Both the position numbers and the translations under genes were made by a program. DNA of 33,164 nucleotides from an uncultured Alphaproteobacteria bacterium (GTDB taxonomy: Bacteria; Pseudomonadota; Alphaproteobacteria; RF32; CAG-239), in the NCBI GenBank assembly GCA_945835885.1, contig CAMAJR010000010.1:1-33164 (forward strand). Reading direction: 5' to 3'. The notes below the pieces were generated by a model, which saw only the letters and a program-made list of their open reading frames with translations, made no database searches and was not told where the DNA came from. This document shows positions 22,018 through 30,800 of this stretch, piece by piece. The stretch's first letter is position 1, and every line of letters begins with the position of its first letter.

Positions 22018-23991
22018 ATGGAATGGATTGAAACATTTCACTTTTTAAGGCCGTATTGGTTAATCGGGCTGATTTTGCCGATTGTTTGGAGCTGGATTAT
22101 TTTTAAGCGGGAAACGGTGCAATCATCGTGGGTTGGCGTGTGTGATGCGCATTTGCTGAATTATTTGTTGATACGGGGACAAAATTTGCAACGTCGTCTG
22201 CCGTATGTTTTTGCGATGCTGATTATGTTTGTTTCGGTTGTGGCCTTAGCAGGACCGACTTGGAAAAAACAAGAAAATCCGGCCATAAATGCCGATAATC
22301 CGGTTATGATTTTATTGAGCTTGGCCAATGATATGCAACAATCCGATGTAGCTCCGAATCGTTTGACACGGGCGCGTTATATTGTTAAAGAAATATTGCA
22401 AGAGTTTGAAGCGACAGAAACCGGTTTGATGGTGTATAGCGATGAGCCGTTTGTGATTACGCCGTTAACGGAAGATGTCGGCTTGCTCGAAAATTTGTTG
22501 CCGCAAATAGAAGCAAATATTGTGCCGGCAAACGGTGACCGACTCGACCGAGCGCTTGATATGGCGGTCGGACGAATGCAAAATGCCGGTTATCAATTCG
22601 GCAATATCGTGATTCTTGCCGCCGATGTGCGCGAAAGTTTTGACAGGGCGCTGCAAAGTGCGGAAAAATCCGCCCGACAGGGATTTGATGTGAATGTGAT
22701 TAAAGTCAGTGTCGGCGATAATGAAAAATTAAAAATGATTGCCGAAAAAGGAAACGGCTTGTATTTAAATTATAATCAAAGTTATCAATCTCTCGGGCAA
22801 AAAATAAATGCTCTCTATCAAAAAGAAATTAAAGAGAGCAAAAATATGCAGTCGGTATGGCTCGATGAGGGATATTATCTGTTGTGGCTGCCGGCATTGT
22901 TGCTTTTGTATTTTTTCCGCAAAGGCGTTATGTTGATTTTACTTTTGTGCTGTCTGGCATCGCCTGTTTATGCCGGTTGGTTTTTGAATAACAATCAGGA
23001 GGCCATGCGTCTGTTTGAGCAAAAAGATTATGAGGCGGCGGCGCATAAGTTTGAAAATGCGCAATGGCGCGGTGCGGCGGCGTATAAAAGCGGCGATTAT
23101 GAGCAGGCGTATAAGGATTTTTCTGTAGGAGATGATGTAACGTCGCTTTACAATCAGGGAAATGCGTTGGCTAAATCGGGTAAAATTGATAAGGCAATAG
23201 AAAAATATGAAGAAGTGTTGAAAAAAGAGCCGAATTTTGAAGATGCGGCGTATAATATGGAATATCTGAAGAAAATGAAGCAAAATCAGCAACAACAGCA
23301 GAATCAAAAAAATCAAGATAACGCGGATAAACAGCAACAAGATTCCGGTAATCAGGAGCAGAAAAATAATCAGCAAAATCAACAAAACGAGCAGAATAAC
23401 GAACAACAACAAAATCAGGAACAGCAACAGTCCGGCGAACAAAATCAGCAACAAAGAGGTTCGCAAAACGAACAACAGAATGAGCAACAACAGGGGCAAA
23501 ATCAACAGCAGAGTCAAGAGCAAAATCAACAGCAGTCGGATGAACAGCAAAACGAGCAACAAGAAAATTCGGCACAACAACAGCAGCAAGACGACGAGCA
23601 GAACGCACAACAAGGACAAAATAAAGAATCGTCGGGCGAGCAACAACAAAGCAAAAACACAGAAACCGGTGCAAACGATGACGGTAACGAACAACAAAAC
23701 GGCGTCGAAAATACACCGTCCGAACAAAATCAAAATAATGCGCAAAATGAACAAAATAACGGCGAAAATCAAGAAACCGAGACTCAAGCACAAATAGGCA
23801 ATCAAGACGAAAAATCAGAGCAAGAAGCGCAGGGGGCTCAGGTGCAAAACGGAGATAAGCTCAACCCTGAAGAACAGGAAAAAATCCGCGCACGGTTACA
23901 TAAATTCCGCGATGTTCCGGAAGATCCGGGCGGATTACTCAGGGCGTTAATCGCAAAAGAATACAGCAAAAACAGATATCAAAACGAGTGA
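22018..23991 (+). CDS. BatB-BatC fusion: VWA membrane domain, TPRs and long Gln/Asn-rich segment
   Basis: A 657-residue fusion. The N-terminal BatB-like part has TM helices (about 12-28 and 60-80), a VWA domain and another TM region (about 285-320). The MIDAS looks degenerate, because LLSLANDMQ stands where D-x-S-x-S is expected. The BatC-like part follows with TPRs (about 325-415; ALAKSGKIDKAIEKYEEVLKKEPNFEDAAYNMEYL), a Gln/Asn/Glu low-complexity stretch (about 421-595), and the conserved BatC ending LNPEEQEKIRARLHKFRDVPEDPGGLLR. I start it at ATG 22018 after GGGGAGAAAG, 1 nt past the batA stop; an earlier GTG (21985) would overlap batA. The fused gene sits where separate batB and batC usually lie. 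Confidence 0.9.
   Translation: MEWIETFHFLRPYWLIGLILPIVWSWIIFKRETVQSSWVGVCDAHLLNYLLIRGQNLQRRLPYVFAMLIMFVSVVALAGPTWKKQENPAINADNPVMILLSLANDMQQSDVAPNRLTRARYIVKEILQEFEATETGLMVYSDEPFVITPLTEDVGLLENLLPQIEANIVPANGDRLDRALDMAVGRMQNAGYQFGNIVILAADVRESFDRALQSAEKSARQGFDVNVIKVSVGDNEKLKMIAEKGNGLYLNYNQSYQSLGQKINALYQKEIKESKNMQSVWLDEGYYLLWLPALLLLYFFRKGVMLILLLCCLASPVYAGWFLNNNQEAMRLFEQKDYEAAAHKFENAQWRGAAAYKSGDYEQAYKDFSVGDDVTSLYNQGNALAKSGKIDKAIEKYEEVLKKEPNFEDAAYNMEYLKKMKQNQQQQQNQKNQDNADKQQQDSGNQEQKNNQQNQQNEQNNEQQQNQEQQQSGEQNQQQRGSQNEQQNEQQQGQNQQQSQEQNQQQSDEQQNEQQENSAQQQQQDDEQNAQQGQNKESSGEQQQSKNTETGANDDGNEQQNGVENTPSEQNQNNAQNEQNNGENQETETQAQIGNQDEKSEQEAQGAQVQNGDKLNPEEQEKIRARLHKFRDVPEDPGGLLRALIAKEYSKNRYQNE
23281..23800 (+). 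repeat. Low-complexity CAA/CAG/AAT-rich coding tract
   Basis: Codes for the Gln/Asn-rich linker of the BatB-BatC fusion. Irregular CAACAG and CAAAAT units rather than an exact tandem array. The complementary strand is consequently open for long Leu-rich frames that are not genes. Confidence 0.85.
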
Positions 23992-23998
23992 GGCAAAA

Positions 23999-25795
23999 AT
24001 GTTGCAAAAAATATTGGTTTTATTATGGGTGATGTGCGGTTTTATCGGCACGGCAAATGCCGGTCAGCTTTCGGCTAACGTGAATCCGCAACGTGTTGCG
24101 TATGGCGAATCGGTGCGTTTTGAGCTGAGTTACGACGGTGACGATGCCGGTACCGTCCAACCGGATTTATCGGTTTTGAATAAGGATTTTTCGATTTATT
24201 CGACATCATCATCTATGCAATCGAGCTATGTGAACGGGGTTGGTCAGCAAAAACGTGTTTGGACTTTGCTTCTAATGCCGAAATATGAGGGAAAATTGCA
24301 AATTCCGGCAATTACGGCCGGTGCATATAAAACTGCTCCGCTTGAGGTGGAAGTGTTGCCTGCCGGCTCAAAAGCACCGACACCGACGGCACAAAATAAC
24401 GCGCCGCAAGGGCAAAATACCGCTGTTAATAATATGGCAACAACAAATACCGGTTCGCAAAATTCGGAGCAGGGAAATGACGGTAATTTTTGGGCGGAAT
24501 TGACCGTTAATAATAAAAATCCGTTTGTTCATCAAGAGATTACGGCAACTTTAGTAATTTATGATCAAAAAGGCATTGATTTGCAAATGCCGGCGTTTGA
24601 AAACACACAGGATTGGTTAATCGAAATGGTCGGTAATCCCGAAATTACGGAAAAAAACGGACAGCGTATCATCAAAATAAATTATTCGCTTGTGCCGCAA
24701 AAAAGCGGTGCTTTGACAGTGCCGAGCGTGCGGGTGGAGGGGACTTATCTTGACACTTCGTCAACGCCGGTGACAAATTCCTTCGGCGGTTTGATGAAAA
24801 TGTTTGATTTTAATTTTGACTTTCAGAACGTGCTTGGAACACAAAAGCCGATTATGTTGCGCACTTCACCGATAAACATAAATGTTAAACCGATTCCCGA
24901 AGATTATGGTGCGCACTGGTGGCTGCCGGCCGAGGCATTGGTTATGAATGCAAAATGGAGTGATGCCAAACCGGTATTTAAGGTGGGGGAAGCCGTTACG
25001 CGTGAAATTACGGTTCTGGCTTCCGGTGTGGCGGCGGAAGATTTGCCGGAATTAAATTTTGCCGATAATTCGGCGTGGAAACAATATCCGGAAAAACCGC
25101 AGCTCAACTCGGTGATGCATAACGGACGGCGTATTGCGCAAGCGGTAACGCGCATTGTTTATATTCCGCAAAAAAACGGAGAACAGGAAGTGCCTGAAGT
25201 AAAACTGCGTTGGTATAATGTGCGCACAAATCATATCGAAACGGCGATTATTCCGGCAGAAAAAATGTATGTGGCGGGAGATAATCAAGCACTGCCGACG
25301 GCCGAAAACGAGTCCAAAAACACTACACAAACACAAGTGCCTGCGGATTATGATAACGCGGTTAATAAGGCCATTGACGAAATTATGCACAAGGTTCGGT
25401 TTGTCGCGGGAATTGTGTTGGCGTTTTTAGCCGGTTTGGTTATCAGCTTTTTGTTTTTGCGTCGTCGTTCACATACCGAAAAAGAACAAACGGCCTCGGA
25501 TTGTGTTAAACAAATCGAACATGCTTTGAAGAGTTGTGATTATCGGTTGTTGCGCGATAATTTGCTTAAATGGGGCGAACAGGTGTATGTCAGTGAAAAT
25601 ATTACAAATCTCAATGATTTGTCAAACTTAATCGGCAATGAAAAGTTTAATGAACAAATGTTAAAATTGAGTGGTATTTTGTATGCGGGCAAGCAAGAAA
25701 CTTTAGATGACAAAGTGATTACGGATTGTCTGAAACACGGATACAAAAAAACAAAAAAACATCGTGAAAAACCATTGCCGGATTTATATAAATAG
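23999..25795 (+). CDS. batD: BatD oxygen-tolerance protein
   Basis: A 598-residue periplasmic/membrane protein. Signal peptide 1-21 (FIGTANA before GQLSANVNPQRVAYGESVRFEL). Immunoglobulin-like beta domains run from about 22 to 430, split by a Gln/Asn/Thr-rich linker near 125-160. One TM helix (about 465-488, FVAGIVLAFLAGLVISFLFL) precedes a cytoplasmic helical tail. The opening VNPQRVAYGESVRFEL and the WTLLLMPKYEGKLQIPAI block are typical of BatD. It starts 7 nt after the fusion gene, so the Bat genes form one operon from 20569. Confidence 0.9.
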   Translation: MLQKILVLLWVMCGFIGTANAGQLSANVNPQRVAYGESVRFELSYDGDDAGTVQPDLSVLNKDFSIYSTSSSMQSSYVNGVGQQKRVWTLLLMPKYEGKLQIPAITAGAYKTAPLEVEVLPAGSKAPTPTAQNNAPQGQNTAVNNMATTNTGSQNSEQGNDGNFWAELTVNNKNPFVHQEITATLVIYDQKGIDLQMPAFENTQDWLIEMVGNPEITEKNGQRIIKINYSLVPQKSGALTVPSVRVEGTYLDTSSTPVTNSFGGLMKMFDFNFDFQNVLGTQKPIMLRTSPININVKPIPEDYGAHWWLPAEALVMNAKWSDAKPVFKVGEAVTREITVLASGVAAEDLPELNFADNSAWKQYPEKPQLNSVMHNGRRIAQAVTRIVYIPQKNGEQEVPEVKLRWYNVRTNHIETAIIPAEKMYVAGDNQALPTAENESKNTTQTQVPADYDNAVNKAIDEIMHKVRFVAGIVLAFLAGLVISFLFLRRRSHTEKEQTASDCVKQIEHALKSCDYRLLRDNLLKWGEQVYVSENITNLNDLSNLIGNEKFNEQMLKLSGILYAGKQETLDDKVITDCLKHGYKKTKKHREKPLPDLYK

Positions 25796-25855
25796 CTTGC
25801 AAATCATAAAAATCTGTGCTCTAATTAACCCGTCTTGAAGGATAAGGAGAAAATT

Positions 25856-26950
25856 ATGCCTTTTTTGAAAAAAACGGTTATATGGACAATCTTTTTGGCT
25901 ACCATGTATTTTGGCGGAGCCGGAACGCAAAGTTCAAATAATTTTTTTCAGGGAATGGGCTTTTTTTCTATTGTGGCCGCTTGTGCCTGTTTATATATCA
26001 TATTTAAGCTTATTTGGGGACCGCTCGGAAATTTTAGCCGGCTGTTGCTTGTCGGCGGAGTGATGCTGTATATTGCGTTCAGCATCGGTCTGTTTAACGG
26101 GAACACGTTGAAATCGTTTTTAAGCGGTGCGCCGCGTCCGCAAGCGCCGATTTCGTATGAGCCGGAAAATCTAACGGCGGAAATCAATGCTTTGGAAATT
26201 CAGATGTTTGGAAACAATCAAACGGCACAAACCGGGAATGCTCCGACCGAAAGTTCGGATTTATCAACGCAGCCACAACAGGGGACAACATCAATAACAC
26301 CGGAACGCGGTGTTCTGAATAATCAGGGCGGACAACCGCAAATTCCGGTGCAACCAAATCAGAATCGTTCCGCAAACGGCTTTATCGATTCTGTTAAAGC
26401 GTGGTTTGGCGGTGAAAAAAATCAAAAAATTTCAGCAACGGTAAATCACTTAAATCCGATGGATTATCCGGAAATATTCGGTCATCCTCATGTTGTCAGC
26501 GGAAGTATTTTGATGCTGAACGGGGTTCGGATTAAATTGTTCGGAATCGATGCGCCGGACCCGACACAAACTTGTGAAAATCGTCACGGAAATTCTTATA
26601 TTTGCGGCAAAGCGGCCATTATTTGGATGCGTAATTGGCTTAATCAGAAAAATGTCAGCTGCCGCATTATCAGCCGGATTGAAAATAATCGAACGACCGG
26701 AATATGTTTTTCGGAAGATGGCAAATATGATGTGGCGGCGGCGGTTGTTAATGCTGGATGGGCCGTGGCTTATACTGAGCATACGCAGCTTTATGTGGAA
26801 TATGAACGGCAAGCGGCAGAAGCGCGCCGCGGTTTGTGGAACGGCAGATTTTATAAGCCGTGGGATTGGCGACGTCTCCAAAGTCGTAAAATTGATATAA
26901 AAATCGAAAAACAACCAAAAAAGTTTAATTTTAAAGGATGGTTTAAATGA
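25856..26950 (+). CDS. Membrane-anchored SNase-like protein with altered active site
   Basis: A 364-residue protein. Hydrophobic segments lie near the N-terminus (about 6-22, 32-54 and 62-82). A Gln/Pro/Asn-rich linker follows, then a C-terminal staphylococcal nuclease-like domain (about 215-345). Core strands read GVRIKLFGIDAPDPTQTC, NRTTGICFSEDGKYDVAAAVVNAGWAVAY and AAEARRGLWNGRFYKPWDWRR. Compared with the family's RLxGIDxPE, the catalytic Arg35 position is Lys and Glu43 is Asp; the Arg87 equivalent (NRTTG) is kept. Activity is therefore doubtful. I use ATG 25856 because AAGGAG lies 6 nt upstream; a TTG at 25835 is in frame but precedes that SD. The stop overlaps tsaE by 4 nt. Confidence 0.82.
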   Translation: MPFLKKTVIWTIFLATMYFGGAGTQSSNNFFQGMGFFSIVAACACLYIIFKLIWGPLGNFSRLLLVGGVMLYIAFSIGLFNGNTLKSFLSGAPRPQAPISYEPENLTAEINALEIQMFGNNQTAQTGNAPTESSDLSTQPQQGTTSITPERGVLNNQGGQPQIPVQPNQNRSANGFIDSVKAWFGGEKNQKISATVNHLNPMDYPEIFGHPHVVSGSILMLNGVRIKLFGIDAPDPTQTCENRHGNSYICGKAAIIWMRNWLNQKNVSCRIISRIENNRTTGICFSEDGKYDVAAAVVNAGWAVAYTEHTQLYVEYERQAAEARRGLWNGRFYKPWDWRRLQSRKIDIKIEKQPKKFNFKGWFK

Positions 26951-27399
26951 GTAAAGTTTTCAAATCATATTCGGAAAATGATACGGCATATATTGCCGAA
27001 AAATTCGCCGATATAGCAAAATCCGGCGATATTTTTGCCTTAAACGGAACACTTGGCGCCGGTAAAAGCGTTTTTGCACGTGCCTTTATACAAAAATTAA
27101 TACCGGTCAAAGAAGCTCCAAGCCCGACTTTTACCTTGGTGCAAATGTATCCGACGCCGAAATTTGATATTTATCACTATGATTTGTATCGTTTGAAATC
27201 GCCGTCCGAACTTTTTGAACTGAATGTTGATGAGGCCTTTTATGCCGGTGTTTGCTTGATTGAATGGCCGGAAAAAATGGGACCGTTGACACCACGCAAT
27301 ATTTGGCAAATTGACTTTGAAGTGAACGGAGATGAACGGACAATTACCGTATCTTCCGACGATGAGGAAAAATTGCAGAGATTAGAACATGTCGGATAA
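26947..27399 (+). CDS. tsaE: tRNA threonylcarbamoyladenosine biosynthesis protein TsaE
   Basis: P-loop ATPase of the bacterial t6A37 complex (TsaB-TsaD-TsaE). Its 150 residues are normal. It shows Walker A NGTLGAGKS (about 33-41), SPTFTLVQMYP (the Thr-containing switch), HYDLYRL, and LIEWPEKMG with the Walker B-like Glu. Another t6A gene, the Sua5/TsaC-type synthase, lies at 31777-32718. It overlaps the preceding gene by ATGA and hprK by 11 nt, so the three are translationally coupled. Confidence 0.95.
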   Translation: MSKVFKSYSENDTAYIAEKFADIAKSGDIFALNGTLGAGKSVFARAFIQKLIPVKEAPSPTFTLVQMYPTPKFDIYHYDLYRLKSPSELFELNVDEAFYAGVCLIEWPEKMGPLTPRNIWQIDFEVNGDERTITVSSDDEEKLQRLEHVG

Positions 27400-27823
27400 T
27401 CGGCTTTTTCATGCCACGGCTCTTATTGTGAATGATTGCGGGGTTCTGCTTATGGGTAAAAGCGGTAGCGGTAAGTCTGATTTGGCCTTGCGCCTGATTG
27501 AAAATCATAATGCCGTATTGGTTGCCGATGATGCCGTTGTTGTTGAAAAAACAGGACAAAAACTATACGCACGGGCAGCGGCAAATATTGCAGGCTTGCT
27601 GGAAGTGCGCGGTATCGGATTAGTTAAATATCCGTATATTGAAAAAACTTCTGTCGATTTATGCGTGAATTTGACCGATAATGCAGCAGATGTCGAACGT
27701 TTGCCAGAAAAACGAACAGGGGATATTTTGGGGCTTGAAATTAAGCAAATAGACTTGTATGCTAAAGAAAATTCCGCACCCGAAAAAGTGATGGCGGCAA
27801 TTCGTTGTTTTAATGACAGTTGA
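27389..27823 (+). CDS. hprK: HPr kinase/phosphorylase, short alphaproteobacterial form
   Basis: A 144-residue protein that keeps only the C-terminal kinase domain of HprK and lacks the N-terminal half of the Firmicutes enzyme. Walker A GKSGSGKS is at 23-30, the catalytic DD at 47-48 (VADDAV), and the HprK signature EVRGIGLVKYP at about 71-81. It phosphorylates HPr on Ser-46, in alphaproteobacteria as part of the nitrogen PTS. No ptsH, ptsN or PTS EIIA-Man gene follows in the window. The short form supports the alphaproteobacterial assignment. Confidence 0.93.
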   Translation: MSDNRLFHATALIVNDCGVLLMGKSGSGKSDLALRLIENHNAVLVADDAVVVEKTGQKLYARAAANIAGLLEVRGIGLVKYPYIEKTSVDLCVNLTDNAADVERLPEKRTGDILGLEIKQIDLYAKENSAPEKVMAAIRCFNDS

Positions 27824-27844
27824 AAAATGAGATGATGGGATAAA

Positions 27845-28636
27845 ATGCTGAAAAGAATGTTGGGAACATTTTTACAAACTTTAGGAAAAGCTCCGGTCGG
27901 TTTTATTATCAACTTGGGATATTTTATGCAGTTTGTGGCAAAATCGGTGTATAACTGTTTTATGCCGCCGTTTTACTTTAAACTTTTGGGAAAGCAGTTT
28001 ATTAACATCGGTTTTTATTCACTGCCGGTGGTCGGTTTGACGACTTTGTTCGCCGGTATGGTAATTGCAATTCAAACCTATTCCGGTATTTCGGAATATG
28101 GCGCGGAAAGTGTGGTGGCAAGTGTGGTGTTGATTTCCGTAACGCGCGAATTGGCACCTGTGTTGTCGGCATTGATGGTTGCCGGGCGAATCGGAGCGGC
28201 GATGGCGGCCGAAATCGGCACAATGCGCGTAACAGAGCAAATTGATGCCTTGGTGACACTTTCGGCAAATCCGTTTCGTTATTTGATTGCACCGCGTATC
28301 TGGGCGGCTGTTATCGTGATGCCGCTGTTGGTGCTTTTGGGCGATGTTATCGGTATTTTCGGCGGATATTTGGTCGGTGTTTATAAGTTGGATTTTAATC
28401 CGGCTAATTACATCGTAAATACAATGGACTTTATGAAACCGGTCGATATTATAATGGGCGTGGTTAAAGCCGGTGTTTTTGGCTTTGTGATTGCCGTGAT
28501 GGGATGCTATCACGGTTATCGTTCCAAGGGCGGCGCGCAGGGCGTAGGGGAAGCAACAACCAACGCTGTGGTCACTTCTTCAATTTTGATATTGATTCTC
28601 AACTATTTGATTACGGAACTGTTTTTTGCAAGATAG
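27845..28636 (+). CDS. mlaE: MlaE-family lipid ABC transporter permease
   Basis: A 263-residue inner-membrane permease for phospholipid traffic between the outer and inner membranes. It has the family's amphipathic N-terminus and five to six TM segments. The conserved blocks are GLTTLFAGMVIAIQTYSG, LAPVLSALMVAGRIGAAMAAEIGTMRVTEQIDAL and the C-terminal GVGEATTNAVVTSSILILI. mlaF follows at once (9 nt gap). The MlaD substrate-binding protein is not in the window. Confidence 0.93.
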   Translation: MLKRMLGTFLQTLGKAPVGFIINLGYFMQFVAKSVYNCFMPPFYFKLLGKQFINIGFYSLPVVGLTTLFAGMVIAIQTYSGISEYGAESVVASVVLISVTRELAPVLSALMVAGRIGAAMAAEIGTMRVTEQIDALVTLSANPFRYLIAPRIWAAVIVMPLLVLLGDVIGIFGGYLVGVYKLDFNPANYIVNTMDFMKPVDIIMGVVKAGVFGFVIAVMGCYHGYRSKGGAQGVGEATTNAVVTSSILILILNYLITELFFAR

Positions 28637-28645
28637 GCGATTGAA

Positions 28646-29398
28646 ATGTCAGACAATAAAATAGAAATAAAAAATTTGCATAAGGCATTCGGCAAGAAAA
28701 AAGTTTTGGACGGTGTCGATTTAGATATTAAAAAAGGCGAATCGCTTGTTGTTATCGGCGGTTCCGGAACCGGTAAATCTGTTTTGATTAAATGTATTCA
28801 AGGGCTGTTGGTTCCGGATGACGGTTCTATTAAAATCGACGGCGAAGAAACAGTGGAAACACATAAAAATATTCACGAAAAAATGGGAATGCTGTTTCAA
28901 GGTGCGGCGCTGTTTGACAGTTTGAGTGTTTGGGAAAATGTTGCGTTTGTTTTGCTGCAAAACGGCAAAATGTCACGCAAAGACGCTAAAAACGAGGCGA
29001 TTAAAGTGTTGCGACAGGTTGGTTTGGCAGCCGATGTGGCTGATTTGTCTCCGGCCGAGCTTTCCGGCGGTATGCAAAAACGCGTCGGTTTGGCTCGGGC
29101 GATTATCACAAAGCCGGAGATTATTTTCTTTGATGAGCCGACAACCGGTTTGGACCCGATTATGGCCGATGTGATTAATGATTTGATTATCGAATCGGCG
29201 CGCGGATTAGGTGCTACCACGCTGACAATTACGCACGATATGGCTTCGGCGCGTAAAATTGCCGACCGCGTGGCAATGCTTTATCAGGGTAAAATTATCT
29301 GGATTGGAACGGTTGAAGAAATGGAAAAATCAGATAATCCGTATTTGCGGCAATTTATTTCCGGCAGTGCGCAAGGGCCGATACAAATGAACGTGTAA
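28646..29398 (+). CDS. mlaF: MlaF-family lipid ABC transporter ATPase
   Basis: A 250-residue ATPase partner of MlaE. Walker A GGSGTGKS (38-45), Q-loop MLFQGAALFDSLSVWENVAF, signature LSGGMQKRVGLARAI, Walker B IIFFDEPTTGLDP and the switch His in ITHDMASARKI. The ALFDSLxVxENV stretch is typical of MlaF/Mkl ATPases. It is encoded in the same compact strand as mlaE and radA; the radA start is 12 nt past its stop. Confidence 0.95.
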   Translation: MSDNKIEIKNLHKAFGKKKVLDGVDLDIKKGESLVVIGGSGTGKSVLIKCIQGLLVPDDGSIKIDGEETVETHKNIHEKMGMLFQGAALFDSLSVWENVAFVLLQNGKMSRKDAKNEAIKVLRQVGLAADVADLSPAELSGGMQKRVGLARAIITKPEIIFFDEPTTGLDPIMADVINDLIIESARGLGATTLTITHDMASARKIADRVAMLYQGKIIWIGTVEEMEKSDNPYLRQFISGSAQGPIQMNV

Positions 29399-29409
29399 CA
29401 GGGGAAAAT

Positions 29410-30789
29410 ATGGTGAAGAAAACAACAATGTTTGTATGTCAAAACTGCGGTGCCTCTTACCATAAGTGGCAGGGTAAATGCGATACTTGCGGTGAGTGGA
29501 ATACAATAGTTGAAGAAGTTTCTGTAACCGACGGATTTTCCAAAATAAATACAAAAAAAGAAGGCCGTGTGATTGATTTTGTGCCACTTAAAGGCACAAT
29601 GCAAACATATAGTCGCTTGCAAACAGGTATTGCCGAAATTGACCGCGTGACCGGCGGCGGTTTGGTGCCGGGGTCGGTGATTTTGGTCGGCGGCGACCCG
29701 GGAATTGGAAAATCGACATTGCTGTTGCAGGTTTGCGCCGGTTTATCAGTATGTGACGAAAAATACGAATGCTATTATATTTCAGGTGAAGAGGCCATTG
29801 ACCAAGTGCGTATCAGAGCCAATCGGCTCGGATTGGCGGAAAGTCCCGTTAATTTAGCAAGTGCGACCGATGTGCGTAATATTGTGACAACTTTGGAAAA
29901 AGCTAATGCCAAGGTGGTAATCATCGATTCAATTCAAACAATGTATCTTGATGAGGTGGAATCAACGCCGGGTAGTGTCGGACAGGTGCGAGCGTGCGCT
30001 TATGAACTGATTAAACTTGCAAAACGTAAGGGATTCGTGTTGTTTTTGGTCGGTCATGTAACCAAACAAGGTGAAATTGCCGGCCCGCGCGTGCTGGAAC
30101 ATATGGTGGATACGGTGCTGTATTTTGAAGGCGAACGCGGACATCACTTCCGTATTTTGCGCGCAGTGAAAAATCGTTACGGTGCGACTGATGAAATCGG
30201 TGTGTTTGAAATGCAGGATAAGGGTTTGGTAGAAGTTGAAAATCCGTCAGCGCTGTTTTTGGCAGAGCGACAGGGTAATATTTCCGGCTCATGCGTGTTT
30301 GCCGGCATAGAGGGGTCTCGGCCGTTGCTTGTCGAAATTCAGGCGCTGGTCAGCCCGAGCGGATATTCAACACCGAAACGTGCCGTGGTCGGTTGGGATT
30401 CTAACCGATTGTCTATGATTTTAGCAGTGTTGGAAGCACGGTGCAGTATGAATTTTAGCGCACATGACGTGTATTTGAATGTTGCCGGCGGGTTAAAAAT
30501 AAACGAACCGGCAGCTGATTTGGCGGTTGCAATGGCTGTCATTTCTTCATTAACCAAAAAGCCGTTGCCGGCTGATATGGTGGTGTTCGGCGAAATCGGG
30601 CTTTCCGGTGAAGTTCGGTCGGTCACGCAAACAAATCTGCGTTTGAAAGAAGCGCACAAACTCGGCTTTGTCAGTGCAATAATTCCACCGGTTTTCGGTA
30701 AAGATAAAAAAGACAAAGGTAATAAAAATTATGACATTTCCTGTTATGAAATAGGTCATGTTCAACGCTTGATTAATTGGTTTAGTTAG
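29410..30789 (+). CDS. radA: DNA repair protein RadA
   Basis: RecA-like helicase that promotes branch migration in recombination. Its 459 residues are full length. The N-terminal zinc finger has four Cys (C10, C13, C24, C27). The RecA core has Walker A GGDPGIGKST (94-103), Walker B VVIIDSIQT and the RadA-specific KNRYG motif (AVKNRYGATDEIGVFEM). A C-terminal Lon-like domain follows (VGWDSNRLSMILAVLEAR; FGEIGLSGEVR). The neighbour order radA - cvpA is common in alphaproteobacteria. Confidence 0.97.
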   Translation: MVKKTTMFVCQNCGASYHKWQGKCDTCGEWNTIVEEVSVTDGFSKINTKKEGRVIDFVPLKGTMQTYSRLQTGIAEIDRVTGGGLVPGSVILVGGDPGIGKSTLLLQVCAGLSVCDEKYECYYISGEEAIDQVRIRANRLGLAESPVNLASATDVRNIVTTLEKANAKVVIIDSIQTMYLDEVESTPGSVGQVRACAYELIKLAKRKGFVLFLVGHVTKQGEIAGPRVLEHMVDTVLYFEGERGHHFRILRAVKNRYGATDEIGVFEMQDKGLVEVENPSALFLAERQGNISGSCVFAGIEGSRPLLVEIQALVSPSGYSTPKRAVVGWDSNRLSMILAVLEARCSMNFSAHDVYLNVAGGLKINEPAADLAVAMAVISSLTKKPLPADMVVFGEIGLSGEVRSVTQTNLRLKEAHKLGFVSAIIPPVFGKDKKDKGNKNYDISCYEIGHVQRLINWFS

Positions 30790-30800
30790 GAGCACATATT

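Noticed and set aside
22939..23805. Long minus-strand open frames (up to 288 codons) opposite the BatB-BatC gene
   Set aside because: They are the complement of the Gln/Asn-rich CAA/CAG/AAT tract and translate to Leu/Ile/Phe-rich low complexity without a start signal. The plus-strand product has recognisable domains.
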